NCBI GenBank assembly: GCA_946221025.1
Contig: CAMIMS010000061.1
Coordinates: 1 to 9,056, forward strand
Length of the DNA stretch: 9,056 bases
Direction of reading: 5' to 3'
From: an uncultured Pseudoclavibacter sp.
GTDB lineage: Bacteria; Actinomycetota; Actinomycetes; Actinomycetales; Microbacteriaceae
The position numbers and the translations under genes are program-made. Below the pieces are notes generated by a model. The model worked only from the letters and a program-made list of their open reading frames with translations. It searched no databases and was not told the origin of the DNA. Of this stretch, positions 1 through 6,961 are shown piece after piece. How positions within the stretch are numbered: position 1 is the stretch's first letter; each line of letters begins with the position of its first letter.

Positions 1-24
1 GGGCGGAGGAACGCGCGCGGGCCC

Positions 25-40
25 GGCGCTCGCGGGCGCC
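25..40. terminator. Short GC hairpin upstream of the first gene
   Basis: GGCGC (25-29) can pair with GCGCC (36-40) across a 6-nt loop, inside a very GC-rich leader. It could end transcription of a gene lying left of the window, but it lacks a T-run and the stem is only 5 bp. Weak candidate; chance is likely in such GC-rich DNA. Confidence 0.2.
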
Positions 41-42
41 GA

Positions 43-48
43 TAGGCT
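43..48 (+). promoter_or_regulatory. -10 box for leaderless transcription of the FAD oxidase gene
   Basis: TAGGCT fits the actinobacterial -10 consensus TANNNT and lies 6 nt before the ATG at 55. That places the transcription start at or next to the start codon. No Shine-Dalgarno lies between the box and ATG. The same TAGGCTCG octamer recurs in the promoter at 1545. No recognisable -35 is visible. The leaderless reading is an inference from spacing. Confidence 0.55.
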
Positions 49-54
49 CGGGGC

Positions 55-1431
55 ATGAGTGACAGCGACGTCCTTACCCGGCTTCAAAGCGCACTCGGTG
101 AACGCGTGTGCGTGGATGCGGATGCCCTCGACGCATGCCGCACCGACCGCTCCGGCACGGTGGCCCCCGGCCGCCCGATCGCCATCGTGAATGCGCGAAG
201 CGTCGAAGACGTGCAGGCGACGATGCGCATCGCCTCCGAAACGGGCACCCCCGTTGTCACCCGCGGCGCGGGCACCGGACTCGCTGGCGGCGGCGTCGCC
301 GGCTCCGGCGAGATCGTGCTCTCGACCCTGCAGATGAGCGAGATCCTCGAGATCTCGCCCGATAACCTCCTCTGCGTCGTGCAGCCGGGCATTCTCAATG
401 GGGAACTGAACGCCGCGCTCGCCGCGCACAACATGTGGTGGGCACCCGACCCGGCCTCGAAAGACATCTCCACCGTCGGCGGCAATATCGCGATGAACGC
501 GGGTGGGCTCCTCTGCGCGAAGTACGGCGTCACTCGCGAAGCCGTGCTCGCACTCAAGGTCGTGCTCGCAAACGGTGAGCTGCTCGAAGTCGGCCACCGC
601 ACCGTGAAGGGCGTGACCGGCTACGACCTGTGCGCGCTCATGATCGGATCCGAGGGAACCCTCGGCGTCATCGTCGAAGCGACCCTGAAGCTCCGCCCCG
701 CTGTGCAGGGCCCGGTTCCGACGATCGCCTGCTTCTTCCCCGATATTGCCTCCGCCGCGGCCACCGCCACCGAGGTCACCCGAAGCGGCATCCAGCCCGC
801 GATCATGGAGCTGATGGATCGCCACATGCTGCGCGTGGTCTCTGACTACACCGGTATCGACTTCATCGGCCGCGGGCAGGCCTATCTGCTCATCCAAACC
901 GATGGCGTCGGATCCGAAGAGCTCGCCGAGCAGATCGCCGCCATTGCCCGCGGCCACGGGGCCGACGTCTCGGTCACGACCGACCCGAACGACGCCGCCG
1001 GCATGGTGGATGTGCGCCGAAAGGGCTTTCCTGCCCTCGAAGCCACGGGAGCCGCGACGCTCGTTGAGGATGTGGCCGTGCCGCGCGACCGCATGGTCGA
1101 AATGTTCGCGATCATCGACGACATTGCCGAGCGCTACGGCATTCTCATCCCCGCCCCCGCGCACGCGGGTGACGGCAACCTGCACCCGACGCTCGTGTTC
1201 GACGGCAGCCCCGAGAACGTGCCCGATCACGTGTGGGAGGCAGCCGGAGAGCTCTTCACTTCGGCCTTGAAGCTCGGTGGCACGCTCACCGGCGAGCACG
1301 GGGTCGGCATTCTCAAGCGCCGCTTCCTCGGGCTCGAGCTCGGCGACCTGCAGATGCAGCTGCAGCGCGAGGTCAAGCGCGTGTTCGACCCGAACAACAT
1401 CCTGAACCCGGGCAAGGTCTTCGAAGCCTGA
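55..1431 (+). CDS. FAD-binding 2-hydroxyacid dehydrogenase (GlcD-like glycolate/D-lactate oxidase subunit)
   Basis: A 458-residue flavoprotein of the vanillyl-alcohol-oxidase/GlcD fold, expected to oxidise glycolate or D-lactate to the 2-oxoacid and pass electrons to a redox partner. The FAD-binding half shows RGAGTGLAGG (70-79), GGNIAMNAGG (142-151) and GSEGTLGVI (198-206). The C-terminal cap shows HAGDGNLHP (370-378), GEHGVG (413-418) and the closing FDPNNILNPGK (444-454), which carry the family's active-site histidines (His370, His377 and His415 are candidates). Length matches stand-alone GlcD (about 450-500 aa). There is no Fe-S CxxC domain, and no GlcE or GlcF partner lies downstream. 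Start ATG 55 is favoured by the TAGGCT box 6 nt upstream. Substrate choice between glycolate, D-lactate and 2-hydroxyglutarate cannot be settled from sequence; the family call is very secure. Confidence 0.93.
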   Translation: MSDSDVLTRLQSALGERVCVDADALDACRTDRSGTVAPGRPIAIVNARSVEDVQATMRIASETGTPVVTRGAGTGLAGGGVAGSGEIVLSTLQMSEILEISPDNLLCVVQPGILNGELNAALAAHNMWWAPDPASKDISTVGGNIAMNAGGLLCAKYGVTREAVLALKVVLANGELLEVGHRTVKGVTGYDLCALMIGSEGTLGVIVEATLKLRPAVQGPVPTIACFFPDIASAAATATEVTRSGIQPAIMELMDRHMLRVVSDYTGIDFIGRGQAYLLIQTDGVGSEELAEQIAAIARGHGADVSVTTDPNDAAGMVDVRRKGFPALEATGAATLVEDVAVPRDRMVEMFAIIDDIAERYGILIPAPAHAGDGNLHPTLVFDGSPENVPDHVWEAAGELFTSALKLGGTLTGEHGVGILKRRFLGLELGDLQMQLQREVKRVFDPNNILNPGKVFEA

Positions 1432-1438
1432 CCGGGCC

Positions 1439-1540
1439 GGATGCGCTCGGCGAACGGATGCGCAACCTGAACGGATGCGGTCGGCGACCGGACTCGCCAC
1501 CTGACCGGACCCGCTCAGCGTCGGGATGCGCGCGCCTCAC
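1439..1540 (+). repeat. Intergenic array of six 17-bp units (34-bp higher-order repeat) with GGATGCG boxes
   Basis: Six head-to-tail 17-bp units start at 1439, 1456, 1473, 1490, 1507 and 1524. Each begins GGANNCG; four begin exactly GGATGCG. Unit 1 is GGATGCGCTCGGCGAAC and unit 2 GGATGCGCAACCTGAAC. Odd units carry a TCGGCG-like tail and even units an ACCTGA tail in the first four, so the true period is 34 bp: 1439-1472 and 1473-1506 agree at 28 of 34 positions, and 1507-1540 is a more diverged third copy. Unit 3 contains the quasi-palindrome CGGTCGGCGACCG (1478-1490). The array fills the gap between the oxidase stop codon and the promoter of the ABC gene. It is not coding, since 17 is not a multiple of 3 and the units do not align as codons. 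Confidence 0.8.
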
Positions 1541-1544
1541 GCAC

Positions 1545-1550
1545 TAGGCT
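1545..1550 (+). promoter_or_regulatory. -10 box upstream of the ABC ATPase gene
   Basis: TAGGCT, identical through TAGGCTCG to the box at 43-50, sits immediately after the 17-bp array. Transcription would begin near 1556, giving a 5' leader of about 58 nt before the ATG at 1614, unlike the leaderless arrangement at other genes here. The preceding array therefore covers the region where RNA polymerase and regulators would bind. No clear -35 is seen. Confidence 0.45.
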
Positions 1551-1595
1551 CGCCCGTGCCCCAACCCCTATCGGATCGTCCGGCACGTGCCTGCC

Positions 1596-1604
1596 GGAGG
1601 GAGG
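1596..1604 (+). promoter_or_regulatory. Shine-Dalgarno that decides the ABC ATPase start
   Basis: GGAGGGAGG ends 9 nt before ATG 1614. An in-frame GTG at 1587 lies upstream of this site and has no such signal, so translation from 1614 is preferred. Confidence 0.75.
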
Positions 1605-1613
1605 CGAAATCCC

Positions 1614-2684
<1,071 letters not shown>

Positions 2685-2705
2685 CCGAGCAGGAAGTGGC
2701 GCCCG

Positions 2706-3056
2706 ATGGAAGCGCAGTGGCTCACCGCGATCGTGACCGTGGCGGTCACGGGGTTCGTGCTGCGGCGCAATGAGCGCTCGGCCAGGCGAGACCCGGAGGA
2801 GCTCGACCCGCGGGATGCGCGTTTTGGGCGCCCGCTCGAGCGGCAGCAGTCGATCCGCTTCGCGAGGGCCTTTCGCGTCTGGGCGTGGATCGGGGGAGCG
2901 CTCGGCCTCATCGGCTCGGTGTGCATCCTCACGCTGCAACCGCCCATCCTCGCCATCGACGTGGGGCTCACCCTGATCGCCACCGGTGCACTCGTGTGGG
3001 TGATCGGCGCCGGGGTGGGCATTACCCGCGCATTCGATCGGCACGATCCGGAGTAG
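2706..3056 (+). CDS. Small membrane protein of unknown function
   Basis: A 116-residue protein I do not recognise. A short hydrophobic N-terminal stretch (about residues 4-18) is followed by a charged Arg/Asp/Glu-rich segment (about 20-50), then two likely transmembrane helices at about 58-79 (WAWIGGALGLIGSVCILTL) and 81-105 (AIDVGLTLIATGALVWVIG), ending in a short charged tail. The start ATG has an AGGAAG ribosome site (2691-2696) at 9-nt spacing. The 21-nt gap after the ABC ATPase and the absence of a promoter signal suggest a shared transcript. It has only two convincing helices and no EAA loop, so it is not an ABC permease. Codon use resembles its neighbours, supporting a real gene. Confidence 0.75.
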   Translation: MEAQWLTAIVTVAVTGFVLRRNERSARRDPEELDPRDARFGRPLERQQSIRFARAFRVWAWIGGALGLIGSVCILTLQPPILAIDVGLTLIATGALVWVIGAGVGITRAFDRHDPE

Positions 3057-3106
3057 CGCCAATCGGAGCCTCAACCCCCATCCCAGATTCGTCGAAGTCC
3101 CGGTCG

Positions 3107-3112
3107 TAGACT
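3107..3112 (+). promoter_or_regulatory. -10 box for leaderless transcription of the hydrolase gene
   Basis: TAGACT ends 7 nt before ATG 3120, so the transcript would start on or beside the A of the start codon. No Shine-Dalgarno is present, which favours a leaderless message and selects ATG 3120 over the internal Met codon at 3129. Confidence 0.55.
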
Positions 3113-3119
3113 TTCGCGC

Positions 3120-4025
3120 ATGGCCCTGATGAGCGACCTGAACTCGCCGGACGCACCGGCCCGCAACATCATTCACACCCGCGACGGCGACCGGATGATG
3201 GTCTACCGCTGGGAGATCGACAACCCCCGCGGCGTGGTCATGATCGTGCACGGCGTGGGCGGTCACGGGATGCGCGCCTCCGAGTTCGCGAAGGCCCTGA
3301 ACGATGCCGGGTACACGGCCTTTGCGCCCGACCAGCTCGCGCACGGCGCGACGGGCGAAATGAACTTCGGCCGCAGTGAGCTTGGCCCCGGCGGTAACAC
3401 CCGGGCCGTTCGCGCGCTCGAAGACCTCACCACCGCGATGAAGCGCCGCTACGAGGGCCTTCCGTTCTTCTACTACGGCCACTCGTGGGGGTCGCTGCTC
3501 GGTCAGCGCGTGGTTCGCCGCCGCGGCCGCGAATTCGACGGCGCGATTCTCGGCGGAACCACGATTCCGGTGCCCGGGTTCATCAACATGGGCAACCTCA
3601 ACGCCGCCTACGAGCCCGACCCGAGCGGCATGCAGTGGCTCTCGCGAAACCCGGCCGCAGTGGATGAGTTCAACGCCGACCCCGACTGCTTCGACTTCCA
3701 GGAAGAGCCGGTGTGGAACTTCCTCGAGGCGACGCAGCTGCTGAGCATCCCGAAGGCGAGCTTCCTGCCGGGCTCCCCGAGCGATCTGCCGCTGCTCATC
3801 ATGGCCGGCGGCGAAGACCCCTTGAGCTTCAACGCGCGCGGCACCCGCGCGCTCGACTGGGCCTACCGCAATATCGGTGGCCACGACGACGTGACGCTCA
3901 AGATCTACCCGGGTGCCCGCCACGATCTGCTGAGCGAAACGAACGCCGCCGAGGTGCTCGCCGACATCGTCAACTGGCTTAACGCGCACACGCTCGAGGT
4001 CGCCCCTAGTAGGGGCGCCGCTTAG
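3120..4025 (+). CDS. Alpha/beta hydrolase, monoacylglycerol lipase / lysophospholipase (Hydrolase_4) type
   Basis: A 301-residue serine hydrolase with the layout of the Hydrolase_4 group, which cleaves monoacylglycerols, lysophospholipids or other small esters. The oxyanion-hole motif HGVGGHG lies at 44-50 after strand GVVMIV, followed by APDQLAHG (69-76). The nucleophile elbow GHSWG is at 120-124 (Ser122). The acid is most likely Asp233 in GGEDPLS, and the base is His268 in GARHDLLSE. Residues about 150-215 form the variable lid. No signal peptide is seen, so it is cytoplasmic. It appears to be a single-gene unit with its own -10 box 63 nt after the preceding gene. The last codons contain a perfect hairpin (4001-4017). 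Length is typical of the family; the substrate is not predictable. Confidence 0.88.
   Translation: MALMSDLNSPDAPARNIIHTRDGDRMMVYRWEIDNPRGVVMIVHGVGGHGMRASEFAKALNDAGYTAFAPDQLAHGATGEMNFGRSELGPGGNTRAVRALEDLTTAMKRRYEGLPFFYYGHSWGSLLGQRVVRRRGREFDGAILGGTTIPVPGFINMGNLNAAYEPDPSGMQWLSRNPAAVDEFNADPDCFDFQEEPVWNFLEATQLLSIPKASFLPGSPSDLPLLIMAGGEDPLSFNARGTRALDWAYRNIGGHDDVTLKIYPGARHDLLSETNAAEVLADIVNWLNAHTLEVAPSRGAA
4001..4017. terminator. Perfect 7-bp hairpin inside the 3' end of the hydrolase gene
   Basis: CGCCCCT (4001-4007) and AGGGGCG (4011-4017) are exact inverted copies around a 3-nt AGT loop. The stop codon follows at 4023-4025. There is no T-run after it. The position at the end of the transcription unit suggests a terminator or mRNA 3'-end stabiliser formed by coding sequence for VAPSRGAA. 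Confidence 0.45.
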
Positions 4026-4074
4026 CCATAACCGCAATCGCCTAAGCGCCATCTCACCCACCGACCCAATCGAA

Positions 4075-4080
4075 TAGAGG
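4075..4080 (+). promoter_or_regulatory. Possible -10 box or ribosome site before the lipoate ligase gene
   Basis: TAGAGG lies 6 nt before the GTG at 4087. It can be read as an imperfect TANNNT box placed exactly as at the leaderless genes, or as a weak GAGG Shine-Dalgarno. Sequence alone does not separate the two, but either reading supports GTG 4087. Confidence 0.35.
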
Positions 4081-4086
4081 CCCGAA

Positions 4087-5136
4087 GTGCACGGTGAATA
4101 CAAGGTTCCCGGCGGCAAGCTCGTCATTGTCGACCTCGACGATGCGGATGGGGTCATCGCGAACGCGCGCATCGCGGGCGATTTCTTCATCGAACCGGAT
4201 GATGCCCTCGACGCAATGAACCAGGCGCTGAACGGTCTGCCGCTCACGACCAGCGGCGAGGACATCGCTGCTGCGATTCGCGAGGCGATTCCCGCGGATG
4301 CTCACCTTCTCGGCATCACCCCCGAGGCGGTCGGCGTCGTGGTGCGCCGCGCGGTGCTCGGGGCTGCCGACTGGGGCGAGTACGACTTCAAGATTCTCCG
4401 CCCGGGGCCGCTTCCGGCCCGCATGCACGTGGCGCTCGACCAGGTGCTCACCGAGGAGGTCGGCGCGGGCCGTCGCGCCCCGACGCTGCGCTTTTGGGAT
4501 TGGGAAGAGTCGGCCGTCGTGCTCGGCTCATTCCAGTCGGTGCAAAATGAGGTCGACCTGGATGCGATGAACGAGCGGGGCGTTCAGCTCATCCGCCGCA
4601 TCACCGGTGGCGGCGCGATGTTCATGGAAGCGAACAACGTCGTCACCTACTCGCTCTACGTGCCCACGGAGCTTGTGAACGGCATGTCGTTCGCCGAGTC
4701 GTACGCCTACCTCGATGCCTGGGTGCTCGACGGGCTGCAAGAACTCGGCATCGACGCCAGCTACAAGCCGCTCAACGACATCACGAGCCCGGCTGGGAAA
4801 ATCGGCGGCGCCGCGCAGAAGCGCCTCGGTACCGGCGCCGTGCTGCACCACGTCACGATGAGCTACGACATTGACGCCGACGCGATGGTGCAGGTGCTTC
4901 GCATCGGGCGCGAGAAAATGTCGGATAAGGGCACGATCTCGGCGAAAAAGCGCGTGAGTCCGCTTCGCACCCAAACCGGCATGTCGCGGGATGCGATCAT
5001 CCAATCGCTCACCGAGACGTTCGTCTCGCAGCACGGGGGCGAAGCGGATGCGCTGAAGCCCGAAGAGATCGAGCGGGCCGAGCAGCTGGTGCGCGAAAAG
5101 TTCGCCACCGACGAGTGGACGTTCCGCATCCCGTAG
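4087..5136 (+). CDS. Lipoate-protein ligase A family protein with N-terminal accessory (LplB-like) domain
   Basis: A 349-residue protein predicted to attach lipoate (or octanoate) to lipoyl domains of 2-oxoacid dehydrogenases or GcvH. Residues about 1-90 resemble the lipoate-ligase C-terminal/LplB domain: GKLVIVDL (10-17), then the hallmark GDFF (31-34) and ALDAMNQALNGLPL. Residues about 100-349 are the catalytic BPL/LplA domain: RRITGGGAMFMEANNVVTYS (170-189), the presumed AMP/lipoate lysine Lys238 in GKIGGAAQKR, and LHHVTMSYDID (253-263). In E. coli LplA the accessory domain follows the catalytic one, so here the order is reversed. The usual His-Asp of GGGAVFHD is Met-Glu. The GTG start is needed to include the N-terminal domain, and 6 nt upstream lies TAGAGG. 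No lipA or lipB lies nearby. Lipoate versus octanoyl-transfer chemistry is uncertain. Confidence 0.85.
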   Translation: MHGEYKVPGGKLVIVDLDDADGVIANARIAGDFFIEPDDALDAMNQALNGLPLTTSGEDIAAAIREAIPADAHLLGITPEAVGVVVRRAVLGAADWGEYDFKILRPGPLPARMHVALDQVLTEEVGAGRRAPTLRFWDWEESAVVLGSFQSVQNEVDLDAMNERGVQLIRRITGGGAMFMEANNVVTYSLYVPTELVNGMSFAESYAYLDAWVLDGLQELGIDASYKPLNDITSPAGKIGGAAQKRLGTGAVLHHVTMSYDIDADAMVQVLRIGREKMSDKGTISAKKRVSPLRTQTGMSRDAIIQSLTETFVSQHGGEADALKPEEIERAEQLVREKFATDEWTFRIP

Positions 5137-5201
5137 CGCCACGCTTCCCGTAGCGCCACGCATCCCGTGGTCTGACGCGTCACTTAGCGCGACGCATCCC
5201 G
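5115..5201 (-). repeat. Second 17-bp-phased array, GGATGCG boxes on the minus strand
   Basis: On the plus strand TAGCGCCACGCTTCCCG (5134-5150) and TAGCGCCACGCATCCCG (5151-5167) are adjacent 17-bp copies with one mismatch. 5168-5184 is a degenerate copy and TAGCGCGACGCATCCCG (5185-5201) a third good one. Read on the minus strand, boxes begin at 5199, 5182, 5165, 5148 and 5131 as GGATGCG, TGACGCG, GGATGCG, GGAAGCG and GGATGCG, exactly 17 bp apart. The last lies inside the final codons of the lipoate ligase, and the first repeat unit begins with its TAG stop. The period and core box match the array at 1439-1540 although the rest of the unit differs. Confidence 0.75.
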
Positions 5202-5232
5202 AACCCGATGAGCACGGCGCCTCGCCGTCAAT

Positions 5233-5271
5233 CGCTCACGGAGTCGCGGTGCGGCGACCCCGACGTGAGCG
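5233..5271. terminator. Compound hairpin between convergent genes
   Basis: CGCTCACG (5233-5240) pairs perfectly with CGTGAGCG (5264-5271), and inside it GTCGC (5243-5247) pairs with GCGAC (5254-5258) around a 6-nt loop. Upstream, ACGGCG (5214-5219) and CGCCGT (5223-5228) make another 6-bp stem with a 3-nt loop. It sits in the gap between the end of the lipoate ligase (+) and the end of the small membrane gene (-), so a bidirectional terminator is the likely role. T-runs are absent, as is common in high-GC actinobacteria. Confidence 0.5.
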
Positions 5272-5279
5272 GCGAGCCG

Positions 5280-5483
5280 CTACGGCCCGGGGTACGGGTC
5301 GTCTGGCGCGGTCGTCCCGTTATCGGGCACGACGGTGAGGTCCTCGGGCGGGAACACGTACGGATCCAGCCACGGGAAGATGATCCGGTCACAGACCAGC
5401 AAAAACACCACCAGCAGCAGCACGGTGAAGAAGATCTTGAACCAGTTCGGCAGCGGTACCCGCCGCCACAGCGGAATGATCAC
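5280..5483 (-). CDS. Tiny single-pass membrane protein downstream of the class E sortase
   Basis: A 67-residue protein of unknown function. It has a short basic N-terminus, one strong transmembrane helix (about residues 14-34, FKIFFTVLLLVVFLLVCDR) and a Pro/Asp-rich tail (VFPPEDLTVVPDNGTTAPDD) expected outside the membrane by the positive-inside rule. It begins with GTG at 5483, overlapping the sortase stop TGA in a GTGA arrangement, so translation is probably coupled. That overlap and the helix are the main evidence that this short frame is real. As far as I recall, small proteins of this kind often follow class E sortases in actinobacteria, so a partner or scaffold role is a guess. It is the last gene of its unit before the hairpin at 5233-5271. 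Confidence 0.7.
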   Translation of the reverse strand: MIIPLWRRVPLPNWFKIFFTVLLLVVFLLVCDRIIFPWLDPYVFPPEDLTVVPDNGTTAPDDPYPGP

Positions 5484-6427
5484 GAGGACACGCCGTTCTC
5501 TGCCTGGATGGCACGCACCTCATCCGGTGCCCCCTGCGAGCGCGGCACGAAATCGATCATGACGCCGTAGGCGATGAAGCGCTCGGGCGCACCGCTATTT
5601 GGCGGGTTGCAGGTCTGCAGCGTGATGATTCGGTCACCGCTCACGGGAATCTCGGGCGCCATCGGCACGGGGTTCAGAATCTCAACGGCGCTCGGGGTGA
5701 CGTAACTGCCGTTTCGATACTCGTAGACGTACCAACCGTCGATCGTCTCCACGTACATCCGCGAGCCGACCTTCATCGACGGCAGGTCGACGAACGGGTT
5801 GCCCCATCCGGTGCGGTGCCCGGCCAGCGCGAAGTTCCCCACTTCGCCGGGGGACTGGGTTTGCGGGTAGTGGCCGATATTCGAGGCGAGGTCGTCGTAC
5901 TCGACGGATGCGATGAGCGGCCGCATCCAATCCGAGCGAAGCCCCGGCATGTAGAGCACACCGAACTGCTGCGAGGTGCCCTTTGGAATCTCTCGGGTCG
6001 GGATGCCCGACTGGTCGAGGCTCGCCGGCTCCACGCGCGACTGTTGCAGTTGGTTCGTGATCGTCACGGCGGCCGCGGCCTGCTCGTTCCCGAGGGTTTC
6101 GGGCTGCCAGTACATCTTCCAACCCACGAAGGTGAGCATGAAGACCCCACCGAACATGAGCAGCTCCCCGAGGAAGCCGACGAAGCTGAAGGCGGGTTTG
6201 CGCTTCTTCGCCGAACGAGCTCCCTTCGGCGGATGCGTGCCCGCGCCCTTCGCGTTTGCGCCGGTGGGTCGCTTGTTCGCAGCCGGAGCGCGCCTGGTGG
6301 GTTCACGCCGGGGAGGCTTGCGAATTCCGGGAACGATCTGATCGCGCTTGGCAGCCTGACGTTCGCGCTCGCGCAGTTCGCGTCGCGTGAGGGGTGCTCC
6401 CGTGGGTTCGTCGTCGAGCAGTGTCAT
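5480..6427 (-). CDS. Class E sortase
   Basis: A membrane-bound transpeptidase that covalently anchors surface proteins, for class E usually via LAXTG-type signals, to the cell wall. The 315-residue product has a long basic, Pro/Ala/Lys-rich cytosolic N-terminus (about 1-78), one transmembrane helix (about 80-103, FVGFLGELLMFGGVFMLTFVGW) and an extracytoplasmic sortase barrel. The catalytic triad is visible: His204 in ALAGHRTGWGNPF, Cys273 in TLQTC and Arg283 in PERFIAYG. Start ATG 6427 overlaps the preceding lipoprotein stop as TAATG, a classical coupling junction; an in-frame ATG at 6448 would add 7 residues but would sit inside the upstream gene without a ribosome site. The next gene overlaps by 4 nt. 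No LAXTG-bearing substrate is encoded in the window. The class E label rests on the TLxTC motif, topology and the actinobacterial setting. Confidence 0.92.
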   Translation of the reverse strand: MTLLDDEPTGAPLTRRELRERERQAAKRDQIVPGIRKPPRREPTRRAPAANKRPTGANAKGAGTHPPKGARSAKKRKPAFSFVGFLGELLMFGGVFMLTFVGWKMYWQPETLGNEQAAAAVTITNQLQQSRVEPASLDQSGIPTREIPKGTSQQFGVLYMPGLRSDWMRPLIASVEYDDLASNIGHYPQTQSPGEVGNFALAGHRTGWGNPFVDLPSMKVGSRMYVETIDGWYVYEYRNGSYVTPSAVEILNPVPMAPEIPVSGDRIITLQTCNPPNSGAPERFIAYGVMIDFVPRSQGAPDEVRAIQAENGVSS

Positions 6428-6885
6428 TAGGGCAGTCCGATCAGGCATTTGCCGGTTGCTTGGATGGGCTTGGTGACGACCGCGGTCACCTCAACGCCCG
6501 GCCCCACCTGGCCGACCAGGCACGCCCCATCCGGCCCGAGCACCGCGATCTGGTGCACATCGGCCTCCACGCCCTCAAGCGTGGTCATGTCTTGGGTCGA
6601 CTCCATCGGCCACCCCTCGAAGCCGGATCGCTCAACGGCGGATCGCAGCTCCCGCTCGGTGACATTCTCATGCGCGACTTCGGTCAGCACCTTCTGGAAC
6701 CAGTCACGGTTGCCGCTGGCGCCACCGGCCGGATCGAACACAATGTCCTTCGTGACGACGGTCGTGTTCGTCGTCTGCGCATCCGGGGATGAGTTACCCT
6801 GCGCGCAACCTGACAACGCCATTGTGAGCACGCCAAGCACCGCCAGTGGGGGCGGGATTTGCGCGTGGAGCTGGCGTCCAGGCAT
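6427..6885 (-). CDS. Lipoprotein with paired cysteines, resembling DUF6993 proteins
   Basis: A 152-residue secreted lipoprotein. It has a type II signal peptide with hydrophobic core LAVLGVLTMA and lipobox ALSGC (lipidated Cys27), then a Ser/Thr/Asn-rich linker (about 28-45) and a compact domain from about 48 onward. Two cysteines in similar settings, GACLVGQ (Cys122) and GKCLIG (Cys147), probably form a disulfide. From memory the C-terminal CLVGQ...CLIG pattern matches the DUF6993 family of Microbacteriaceae lipoproteins; function unknown. Start ATG 6885 is chosen because a TACAGT box ends 7 nt upstream; a GTG at 6894 would add three residues but lies inside that box. Its stop overlaps the sortase start (TAATG), so it is the first gene of a coupled three-gene unit and may work at the cell surface with the sortase. 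Confidence 0.82.
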   Translation of the reverse strand: MPGRQLHAQIPPPLAVLGVLTMALSGCAQGNSSPDAQTTNTTVVTKDIVFDPAGGASGNRDWFQKVLTEVAHENVTERELRSAVERSGFEGWPMESTQDMTTLEGVEADVHQIAVLGPDGACLVGQVGPGVEVTAVVTKPIQATGKCLIGLP

Positions 6886-6892
6886 AGGGGAC

Positions 6893-6898
6893 ACTGTA
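6893..6898 (-). promoter_or_regulatory. -10 box for the lipoprotein-sortase unit
   Basis: On the minus strand TACAGT (6898 to 6893) precedes ATG 6885 by 7 nt, the leaderless geometry seen at other genes here. A perfect TTGACA lies just upstream (6912 to 6907) but only 8 nt from the -10, too close to act as its -35. The 76-bp region also has to drive the divergent carboxypeptidase gene, for which I found no convincing promoter. Confidence 0.5.
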
Positions 6899-6961
6899 CG
6901 CGTTCATGTCAAGTCCGGGCATGATGGAGAGCAGAACTCGGACGAAACAGGGTGAGAACGC

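Noticed and set aside
1439..1540. CRISPR array
   Set aside because: Units are 17 bp, contiguous and diverged, with no unique spacers, no 25-40 bp repeats and no cas genes in the window.
5208..5570. 120-codon plus-strand frame opposite the tiny membrane gene
   Set aside because: It is rich in Gln, His and Arg repeats typical of an antisense reading, has no ribosome site, and crosses the terminator hairpin. The minus-strand frame has a clear helix and a GTGA junction.
5816..6430. 204-codon plus-strand frame opposite the sortase
   Set aside because: The sortase on the other strand has an intact triad and membrane helix; this frame has no motif and is a shadow.
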